Assembly (NCBI GenBank): GCA_003242605.1
Contig: QGUZ01000324.1
Location: 1 to 5,589 of the forward strand
DNA length: 5,589 bases
DNA from: Actinomycetota bacterium
GTDB taxonomy: Bacteria > Actinomycetota > Actinomycetes > Streptosporangiales > Streptosporangiaceae
Reading direction: 5' to 3'
Part shown: piece by piece, positions 1 through 5,589 of the stretch
Layout of the letters: each line of letters starts with the position of its first letter
How positions within the stretch are numbered: position 1 is the first letter of the stretch
The notes under the pieces: generated by a model
What the model was told of the DNA's origin: nothing
Database searches by the model: none
The model's input: the letters and a program-made list of their open reading frames with translations, nothing else
Position numbers and translations under genes: made by a program

Positions 1-1840
1 GCGCCGCGCCGGCGAGCCGGCGCCGCCCGGCGCCCTCGGTCTCCAGCGGCGCGGGCCGGCCGCCCTCGGCCACCCGGACCCCGGCCGCGCCCTCCTCGGC
101 GCGCACCCGGCCCTGGGCCACGCCGGAGGCCGCGGCCGCGGCCCCACCGGCCGCGTGGCCGCGCGCGGCCGCCGAGATGACCGGCTCGGCGCGGCGCAGC
201 GTCCACCGGCCCACCCGGTAGCCCATGACCGGCGGCAGCACCGCCGCGGCCCGCGACAGGGTCGGGGCGGTGGCCGCCTCGCCGAGCACCCGCGTGGTGA
301 TCGTGTGCCCGTCCATCGAGGCGAACAGGTGCTGGAACGGCCGCCGGTAGAAGAACGTGGCGATGGTGAGCAGCGCCATGAACGTGATCTGCATGCCCCA
401 CGGCAGCCCGGTGGACATGATCAGCGCGTAGCCGTACACGAGCAGGCCGAGCAGCAGCGCGAGCAGGGCCTGGCGCAGCAGCGTGCCGATGAGCATCTCC
501 AGCCAGCGCATCGCGATGATCCGCCCGGAGCCCGGGTGCACGCCGATGAGCAGGAAGACCGGCCCGAGGATGAGCAGGATCAAGAAGCCGATCTTGAGGA
601 CGAGCAGCGACACCGCGACGAGGAAGATCAGCAGCCCCGCGACCACCGCGGCGACGAGCGCGCCGAACGCGATGCCGAGCCGCGCCGTCCAGTCCTTGCC
701 CTGGAACAGGAAGAACGTCGGGGTGTTCCGCATCGGGGTGACGACTTCCTCGACGTACCGGGCCTGGTGCGCGGAGGAGTTCTGCGGCTGGGCGCCCTGC
801 TCCTGCACGTCGATCGCCTGAATGTCGAGCAGCTTCGCGCCGAGCGTCTTCACCTGGGTGGTCGTCGGGTCGGCGGTGCCGAACACGCCCATCAGCCACG
901 GCTTGCACACGAACGTCGACCACAGCTGGTCGGCGTTGCGGTCCACCACGGGCACGCCGTCGTAGGACGCGGGCACCGCGTCCGGCCCGTCCTGGCCCTT
1001 CAGCGGCAGGCAGGAGGAGCCCGCGGCGCCGGGCAGGTCGGCGAACGCGGCGGTGACCACCTCACCGGTCTTGTCGGTGACCGTGGCGCCGAGACCGGTG
1101 AAGTCCCCGGGGCGGCTGAAGAACCACACCGCGACGGTGACCGCGCACACCATCCAGATGACGCCCTCGGTGGTGACCGTGGCCCGCTTGCGGATCAGGC
1201 CGTACCAGGCGAGCCAGATCGCGCCGAGGATGACGATCACCCGCAGGTACGGCCAGTAGAGGGCGTCGGCGAGGTTGGTGACGATGTCGTCCACCACGTC
1301 CTTGATCGCCCGCAGCGGCCCCTCGGTGGCGGCGGCCTGGTAGGTGGTGATGGTGAGCCGGTTGAGCGCCTTCGCGGTGGAGAAGATCGTGTTGGCCCAG
1401 GCGTTGCCGAGCACCGCGCCCATGTCGGTGCAGCCGAGGTCGTAGGTGTGCCAGAACTGGCCGGCCATGCCGTACCGCTCGTAGTTGGTCTTCGGCTCGG
1501 GACGGCCGGCCGAGCCCTGCTGCGGCCCGGTGCCCGACGGGTCGCCGGCGCCGCCCTCGGGCTGCGGGGCGGCGATCGTCTCCGGGGGCGGCTTGATCAG
1601 GCCGTCCACGCCGCTGCCGACGACCGCCGGGGTGAGGTCGCCGGACATGTCGCATGGCGCGGCGACCGCCGCCGCGTTGGGGAAGGCGAGCGGGGCGAGC
1701 GCGAGGCCGATCGTCGCGGCGAGCGCGAGCGCGATCCGCCGCACCAGCCGCCGGCGCCGCCGCACCGGTTCGCGCGCCCGCGCCGCGGTGCCCGCCGTGC
1801 CGCCCACCCGGTTTCGCCGTTCCCGTACGGGAACCCTCAT
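1..1840 (-). CDS. VirB6/TrbL-like polytopic membrane protein of a type IV secretion system (3' end cut by window edge)
   Basis: Likely inner-membrane channel component of a conjugation-type secretion system. At least 613 codons are present; the stop lies beyond the left edge. Seen: an Arg-rich N-terminus (residues 21-35), a hydrophobic export segment (36-60) ending in Ala-rich sequence suitable for signal peptidase I, an exported domain (about 62-195), hydrophobic spans at 201-216 and 227-241 joined by a short basic loop (RKR at 217-219), a second exported region (242-387), then a 47-residue hydrophobic stretch (388-434, probably two spans) and spans near 449-475 and 477-498. After YRRPF (498-502) comes an Ala/Gly/Arg-rich tail typical of TrbL proteins. 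Four cysteines (63, 137, 277, 312) fall in the predicted exported parts. The ATG start is fixed by an AGGAGG seven bases upstream and by its ATGA overlap with the VirB4 gene. Family assignment rests on topology and neighbour, so VirB6/TrbL is likely, not proven. The exact number of spans and the side of the C-terminus are uncertain. Confidence 0.8.
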   Translation of the reverse strand, partial: MRVPVRERRNRVGGTAGTAARAREPVRRRRRLVRRIALALAATIGLALAPLAFPNAAAVAAPCDMSGDLTPAVVGSGVDGLIKPPPETIAAPQPEGGAGDPSGTGPQQGSAGRPEPKTNYERYGMAGQFWHTYDLGCTDMGAVLGNAWANTIFSTAKALNRLTITTYQAAATEGPLRAIKDVVDDIVTNLADALYWPYLRVIVILGAIWLAWYGLIRKRATVTTEGVIWMVCAVTVAVWFFSRPGDFTGLGATVTDKTGEVVTAAFADLPGAAGSSCLPLKGQDGPDAVPASYDGVPVVDRNADQLWSTFVCKPWLMGVFGTADPTTTQVKTLGAKLLDIQAIDVQEQGAQPQNSSAHQARYVEEVVTPMRNTPTFFLFQGKDWTARLGIAFGALVAAVVAGLLIFLVAVSLLVLKIGFLILLILGPVFLLIGVHPGSGRIIAMRWLEMLIGTLLRQALLALLLGLLVYGYALIMSTGLPWGMQITFMALLTIATFFYRRPFQHLFASMDGHTITTRVLGEAATAPTLSRAAAVLPPVMGYRVGRWTLRRAEPVISAAARGHAAGGAAAAASGVAQGRVRAEEGAAGVRVAEGGRPAPLETEGAGRRRLAGAA

Positions 1841-4344
1841 GACCGCACCTCCTGCGTCACCGCCCCCGAACCGCCGGTGCCCCCGCCTTGCACGCCGTCG
1901 GGGCGAGCGTCCACGCCGTCGTGGTCGTCGCCGACGGGCCTGTCATGCGTCGGATTCGTGTCGAGCCACCGCAGCAGCTCCTCGGAGATCAGGTCGACCC
2001 CGATCCGGCCGGCCCGGCCGTCGAGGTCCCGGAAGATGCACTCACCGTTGCCGAGCGAGCGCAGCACGGCCTTGTGCTCCTCGGTCGGCTCCACGCCGAG
2101 CAGCGCCATCACGTTCTCCACCTCGACCCGCTCGGTGGAGCGGAACGCGAACACCGACGACAGGCAGTTCGTCACCTGCTCGTTGAGCAGGTCGCCGGCG
2201 TTCTGCGAGACGAGCACGAGCGCGGTGTTGCGGGACCGGCCCATGCGGCTCACCTCGGGCACGAGCTTGGCGCCCTCCGGCGTGGAGGTGATCGCCCACG
2301 CCTCGTCGAGGAAGATCGCCTTGGGCAGCCGCCGGTCGAGGCCGTTCATCAGCCCGCGGGCGAACTGCGCGACCAGGTAGAGCAGCGCGACCGACAGCCG
2401 CTGCTCGTAGGAGTAGTCGTCGCGGTTGGTGGTGACGTCCGGCAGGGTGAGCCCGCCGAGGGTGAACACCGTGGTCCACCCGGCGGTCTCGAACCGCTCC
2501 CCGCCCGACGGGTCGAAGCACAGCCGGGCGAGGTGCATCTCGGACATCGAGCGCAGCACCGCGCCGAGGTTCCGCGACGCCGGGTCGTCGGCCCGCTCCA
2601 GGTACTCGACGACCTTGCCGAGCGACGGCGACGGGCCGTTCGCCACCGCGGCCACCGCCTGGATCATCGCCGACTCGCGCTCCTCGGACATGCGCGGCAG
2701 CAGCAGCCGCAGCGTCTCGGTCGCCATCGTCTTCTTCGTGGCGAGATCGTCGCCGAAGGAGAACGGGTCGAGCAGGCCCGGCGCGGCCGACCCCAGCGGG
2801 ACGACGCGCGCCTTGCGGCCACGCCTCTGCAGCAGCTGCACGAGCGACTCGGCGTCTCCTTTCGGGTCGATCACCGCGATGGTGACACCCCGGAGCGCCA
2901 TTTGATAGATGAGGAGCAGGGCCAGAGTCGTCTTACCCCCGCCCGGCTCGCCGGTGATCGCGATGGCCGTGGGGCGGTTGCGCACCGCCGCGACGAGCGG
3001 GTCGAAGTGCACGATCGACCGCGCCCGGCCGAGCGTCTCCCCGATGTACGGCCCGACCCAGCCGCCCTCCTCGGGCCGGTCGCCGAGCTCCACCGTGGCC
3101 GTGGCCATGCCGCCCGCGATCGTGCGCAGCGGCTGCCGCTGGGCGTAGGCGTTCACCCGCACCCGGTCGCCGGGCAGCGACTCGCAGAACAGCGACCACT
3201 GGTCGCCGGTGGAGTTCACCACGTCGATGCCCATGTCGCGGTAGTGCTCGATCACCGCCTCGATGCGCTGGCGGCAGATCTCCTCGGTGGGCGCGGACAC
3301 GATCAGCCGGTGCCAGCCGTACACGAACGGCAGCCGCTCCTTGGTGATGCCGTGCTCGAGCATGCGGGCGGCGTCGATCTGCTCGGCGAGCGCGAGCGGC
3401 GCCTCGGCGCCCGCCTCCCGGATGTGGATGTCCATGTCCCGGGCGTGCGCGAGCTTGCGGGCCACGTCCCGGCTCGCCCGGACCGGCGGCACGAGCCGCA
3501 TCCGGCTCGACACCTCGACCGGGAACGGCAGCTGGTCGGCGTAGTGCAGCCACGGCTCGCCGTCCGGGAACGGCATCAGGTCGGGGAACCGGGCGAACGA
3601 CAGGTGCGCCACGTACGACGCGCCGGCGGGCTGCTCGACGCAGAGCATCGACCGGCCGTTGTGGATCTGGCCCTCGACGAGCATCTCGATCTCGCCGCGG
3701 CCCCAGCCGCGCGACTTCGACGCCGGGGGCGGCGGGTCGCCGATCGAGCCGTGCACCGCGTGCTGGAACAGCCAGGCGATCTCGGTGGCGGTGGCGTGCC
3801 GGGCCTGCAGCGCGCTGGAGGCGAGGGCGCGGCCGAGGCGCTCGGCCGCGTCGGTCCACCGGGCGATCTCCCGCTCCGGCACGTGGTCGTCCTCCAGGCC
3901 GAGGACCTTCTCGCTGCGCCGGTACGCGCCCAGCAGCTGGGCGAGGAAGCCGGTGCCGAGCTGGGCGCCGCGCTGGCCGAGCCGTACCCCGAGGTAGACC
4001 TCCTTGGTCCAGAAGTCCTTCGCCCAGACGTGGCGGTACATCTCCTCGAGGTACTCGTGCCAGCCCGGCCCCTGGTCGGAGGTCTCGTTGAGCTGCATCG
4101 CCCACTCGGCGGCGGGGTAGGCGCGGTGCGCCACCCGCAGGTGCACCTCGGCGTCCGGCATGCGGATCGCCGCGAGCGCGATCGTGATGTTGTTCGCGAG
4201 CGCCTCGCGCTCCTCGGCGGTGATGAACTCGTAGCTGACCGTCGGCAGCCGGAAGTACGCCCAGGCCGCCGTGTCGGTGAGGAGGATCCGGTCGTCGAAA
4301 TAGCGTACGGCCAGCCTGCTTCGTGCCCTCGACGCCCTGGTCAC
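1837..4344 (-). CDS. VirB4-family type IV secretion / conjugal transfer ATPase (TraC/TrbE-like)
   Basis: Complete 835-residue cytoplasmic ATPase, close to the usual VirB4 length of about 800. In the family it is a hexamer-forming AAA-like motor that drives channel assembly and substrate transfer at the inner membrane. Seen: an N-terminal CagE/TrbE/VirB-like half (about 1-440) with no membrane span and no fused PrgI/VirB3 segment; Walker A GEPGGGKTT at 465-473 with K471; a following strand with DPKGD; Walker B AIFLDEAW at 676-683 with D680 and E681; a basic GRSRN segment (702-706); and a conserved glutamine (Q714 in VSQNAGDLL). All key residues are intact. An Asp/Gly-rich tail (about 797-835) follows the motor fold. 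The start is GTG: the upstream gene's TGA is in the same frame 24 bases before it, and the next in-frame ATG is residue 62, which would remove the conserved-looking N-terminus. No frameshift is seen. VirD4/TraG coupling proteins are less likely because there is no N-terminal membrane anchor and the N-terminal half is large. Confidence 0.92.
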   Translation of the reverse strand: MTRASRARSRLAVRYFDDRILLTDTAAWAYFRLPTVSYEFITAEEREALANNITIALAAIRMPDAEVHLRVAHRAYPAAEWAMQLNETSDQGPGWHEYLEEMYRHVWAKDFWTKEVYLGVRLGQRGAQLGTGFLAQLLGAYRRSEKVLGLEDDHVPEREIARWTDAAERLGRALASSALQARHATATEIAWLFQHAVHGSIGDPPPPASKSRGWGRGEIEMLVEGQIHNGRSMLCVEQPAGASYVAHLSFARFPDLMPFPDGEPWLHYADQLPFPVEVSSRMRLVPPVRASRDVARKLAHARDMDIHIREAGAEAPLALAEQIDAARMLEHGITKERLPFVYGWHRLIVSAPTEEICRQRIEAVIEHYRDMGIDVVNSTGDQWSLFCESLPGDRVRVNAYAQRQPLRTIAGGMATATVELGDRPEEGGWVGPYIGETLGRARSIVHFDPLVAAVRNRPTAIAITGEPGGGKTTLALLLIYQMALRGVTIAVIDPKGDAESLVQLLQRRGRKARVVPLGSAAPGLLDPFSFGDDLATKKTMATETLRLLLPRMSEERESAMIQAVAAVANGPSPSLGKVVEYLERADDPASRNLGAVLRSMSEMHLARLCFDPSGGERFETAGWTTVFTLGGLTLPDVTTNRDDYSYEQRLSVALLYLVAQFARGLMNGLDRRLPKAIFLDEAWAITSTPEGAKLVPEVSRMGRSRNTALVLVSQNAGDLLNEQVTNCLSSVFAFRSTERVEVENVMALLGVEPTEEHKAVLRSLGNGECIFRDLDGRAGRIGVDLISEELLRWLDTNPTHDRPVGDDHDGVDARPDGVQGGGTGGSGAVTQEVRS
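1848..1853 (-). promoter_or_regulatory. Shine-Dalgarno sequence of the TrbL/VirB6-like gene
   Basis: The minus strand reads AGGAGG, seven bases before the ATG at 1840-1838. It lies inside the last codons of the VirB4 gene (residues QEV), and the start codon overlaps the VirB4 stop as ATGA. Near-perfect pairing to 16S rRNA plus the overlap suggests strong, coupled translation of the membrane protein. Confidence 0.85.
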
Positions 4345-4371
4345 CGGTTCACCACTTCTCTCGCCGGTTCA
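4341..4371. repeat. Pair of 11-base direct repeats at the ParA-like/VirB4 junction
   Basis: On the plus strand TCACCGGTTCA (4341-4351) and TCGCCGGTTCA (4361-4371) differ at one base and start 20 bases apart, about two helical turns. One copy covers the stop codon of the ParA-like gene and the other overlaps the VirB4 start codon. They fill most of the only non-coding DNA in the window. This could be an operator, or chance in GC-rich DNA. Confidence 0.35.
4355..4362 (-). promoter_or_regulatory. Possible weak ribosome binding site of the VirB4 gene
   Basis: The minus strand reads GAGAGAAG, ten bases before the GTG start at 4344-4342, within the 24-base gap after the ParA-like gene. It matches the Shine-Dalgarno consensus poorly, so VirB4 translation may rely on ribosomes arriving from the upstream gene. 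It is the only purine-rich candidate in the gap. Confidence 0.4.
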
Positions 4372-5589
4372 TCGGTCCTCGTTCGCCGCCCGCGCCGCGC
4401 GGTCCCGCGGCCGCTCCGCGCCGAGCCCGCTCGCCACCACGCCGGCGAGCGCCACGTACGCGCGCCGGGTCGCGGTGCGCAGGTGGCCGAGCTCGAGCGG
4501 TTCGGTGCCGCCGGGGGCGAGCTCCTCGTCCCACGGCACCCGCACGATCGCCCGGCACCTGCCGCTCGCCACGCTCTCGGCCTGCTCGACGTCCGCCAGG
4601 CTGCGGCGGCTCACGCCGTTCACCACGAGCACGGCGCGGCGGCGCAGGTGGGTGCAGCCGTGGCCGTCGAGCCAGTCGTAGGTCATCGCGATCGCGTCCG
4701 GCGCGTCCGCGCTCGCCGGGGCGACCAGGATCAGCTGGTCGGCGTACGGCAGGACGCGGGCGGCCACCGCCGCGGCCGGGTCGATCAGGATCAGCTTGTA
4801 GTGCCGGTCGAGCATGCGGATCGCCTCGGCGAGCCGCTGGTCGGACAGGACCGAGCGGTCGGCGAGCCGCTGCGTGGCGCGCTCGTCGGTGTCCGCGGCG
4901 ATCACCTCCAGGCCGGAGGCGCAGCGGGTGGTGTAGGCGCGCATGCTCAGGTAGCCGCTCACCTCGTCGAGGCCCTCGAGCAGCGAGGTGAGCGTCTCCG
5001 GCGACTCGGCCGCGATCATGTGCGACAGGGTGCGCGGGCCGGTGTTGGCGTCGACGGCGAGCACCCGGTCCTCGCGGTAGGTGGCGAGGGTGTGGCCGAG
5101 CATGAGCGCGGTCGTGGTCTGCCCGGCGCCGCCGGTGCAGCCGAGCACGACGATGCGCTTGCTCGTGCTGATCGCCGACCGGGCGCGGGCCTCGTCGATC
5201 TCACTGCCGTCGGTGCGGCCGGTGCCCATGCCGACCACCACCTGGGCGAGCCGCCGCCAGCCGCCGGAGGTGTCGCGGCCGACCACCGCCTCCACCCGGC
5301 GCACCTTGGGCTCGGGGAACCGGCGGACGGCGGGGTCGGGTACGGCGGGCGCGGCCGGGTTGGTCGCCTCGGCCGGGTCGGGGGCGGGCACGGCCCGGAT
5401 CGTGACCGGCGGGACCGTGCCGCGCCGCTGCGGCGGCCGGGTCCGCCGGGGCGGCCTGCCCTTGCGGTGCCGCCGCCGTGCCTCGGCGAGGTCGTCGTCC
5501 GCCTCCGTTCCCGGGGCCTCCGCCGCGGCGGTCGTGGCGGCATGCGCCGCGGCGCCGCCCTCGGCTCTCTCCGCCGCCGGGGCGCTCCC
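4369..5589 (-). CDS. MinD/ParA-like P-loop protein with degenerate Walker A (5' end cut by window edge)
   Basis: 406 codons are visible and the frame is still open at the right edge. Residues here are numbered from the GTG at 5391-5389, the only in-frame start candidate in the first 67 codons. That GTG has no ribosome site, and coding-style codons continue 66 more triplets upstream, so the true start is probably outside. Layout: a Pro/Ala/Arg-rich leader with a strongly basic patch (5419-5478); a GWRRL motif as found just before the ATPase domain in actinobacterial SCO5717-like MinD proteins; then the P-loop domain. Walker A reads GCTGGAGQTTT (84-94): the usual KGGxGKT pattern has T86 and Q91 in place of both lysines. 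D114 (AVDANTG) and Walker B D204 (LILIDP) remain, followed by ADQLILVAP and DWLDGHG, which match the family. Such proteins position cargo or membrane machines; the ParA-like VirC1 of Agrobacterium helps conjugation, so a role with the adjacent VirB4 is plausible inference. Nucleotide hydrolysis is doubtful. A partition ParA for a plasmid is less likely, as no parB follows. Confidence 0.85.
   Translation of the reverse strand, partial: GSAPAAERAEGGAAAHAATTAAAEAPGTEADDDLAEARRRHRKGRPPRRTRPPQRRGTVPPVTIRAVPAPDPAEATNPAAPAVPDPAVRRFPEPKVRRVEAVVGRDTSGGWRRLAQVVVGMGTGRTDGSEIDEARARSAISTSKRIVVLGCTGGAGQTTTALMLGHTLATYREDRVLAVDANTGPRTLSHMIAAESPETLTSLLEGLDEVSGYLSMRAYTTRCASGLEVIAADTDERATQRLADRSVLSDQRLAEAIRMLDRHYKLILIDPAAAVAARVLPYADQLILVAPASADAPDAIAMTYDWLDGHGCTHLRRRAVLVVNGVSRRSLADVEQAESVASGRCRAIVRVPWDEELAPGGTEPLELGHLRTATRRAYVALAGVVASGLGAERPRDRAARAANEDR

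Noticed and set aside
120..175. GC-rich near-palindromic run, as a possible terminator or recombination site
   Set aside because: It lies within the continuing reading frame of the membrane protein and encodes its Ala/Gly-rich tail; there is no T-run, and such palindromes arise readily from GCC/GCG/GGC codons.
1646..1666. A lipoprotein signal (lipobox) at C63 of the TrbL/VirB6-like protein
   Set aside because: The residues before the cysteine are VAAP; proline at the position just before cysteine does not fit a lipobox. An ordinary signal peptide or membrane anchor fits better.
155..2380. A 741-codon open frame on the plus strand, opposite the membrane-protein gene and the end of virB4
   Set aside because: Its product is a monotonous Arg/Gly/His/Asp-rich string with no domain. 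Opposite the TrbL-like gene it lies exactly in codon register with the minus-strand frame, where a stop would require a TTA, CTA or TCA codon, all rare in high-GC genes, so the openness is a by-product.
2855..2865. AAAGGAG in the VirB4 gene as an internal ribosome binding site
   Set aside because: The nearest downstream GTG is 14 bases away and would start inside the ATPase core, giving a fragment without the P-loop; it more simply encodes the DPKGD residues.
2933..4105. A 390-codon minus-strand frame inside the VirB4 gene
   Set aside because: It overlaps the VirB4 gene on the same strand in another frame; the product is Arg/Ala/Pro low complexity with no motif, while the VirB4 frame has clear Walker motifs.
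4323..4991. A 222-codon plus-strand frame opposite the ParA-like gene
   Set aside because: It is Arg/Ala/Gly/Pro low complexity and antisense to a well-supported coding region, with no recognisable domain.
5227..5229. An internal ATG of the ParA-like gene preceded by AGGTGG, as the true start
   Set aside because: It would remove the GWRRL motif that precedes the ATPase domain in related actinobacterial proteins, and the coding pattern continues well upstream.
5016..5543. A 175-codon minus-strand frame with an ATG at 5543, as a possible separate gene upstream of the ParA-like gene
   Set aside because: The product is Arg/Pro-rich and runs out of frame through the P-loop region; the ParA-like frame is open across the same DNA with normal coding-style codons.

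Overview
The window is strongly GC-rich with nearly all third codon positions G or C, the pattern of a high-GC actinomycete (Actinomycetota). The codon use and protein style would fit Streptosporangiales or Streptomyces relatives, but I cannot name the genus. Everything I can support lies on the minus strand as one tightly packed transcription unit of three genes, read from right to left. Both end genes run off the window.

Right to left: (1) positions 5589-4369, an actinobacterial MinD/ParA-like protein whose N-terminus lies beyond the right edge. It has a long Pro/Arg/Ala-rich leader, a GWRR linker motif and a P-loop fold whose Walker A has lost its lysines. (2) 4344-1837, a complete 835-residue VirB4-family ATPase with intact Walker A and B motifs, the energiser of a type IV secretion (conjugation-type) channel. 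(3) 1840-1, a VirB6/TrbL-like polytopic membrane protein with an export signal, large exported domains and a cytoplasmic-type Ala/Gly/Arg-rich tail, cut by the left edge. Genes 1 and 2 are 24 bases apart; genes 2 and 3 overlap by the four bases ATGA, and gene 3 has a strong Shine-Dalgarno sequence inside the end of gene 2.

Together they look like part of a type IV secretion or conjugation module on an integrative element, a plasmid or a chromosomal island: VirB4 powers assembly and transfer, the TrbL/VirB6-like protein forms part of the inner-membrane channel, and the ParA-like protein may position or recruit the machine or its DNA. A coupling protein (VirD4), a relaxase, a PrgI/VirB3-like protein and a cell-wall hydrolase would be expected nearby but are not inside this window. 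I see no RNA gene, insertion sequence, CRISPR array, attachment site, terminator or convincing promoter. The only non-coding DNA is the 24-base gap. The most unusual signal is the degenerate nucleotide-binding motif of the ParA-like protein sitting next to an intact VirB4 ATPase.
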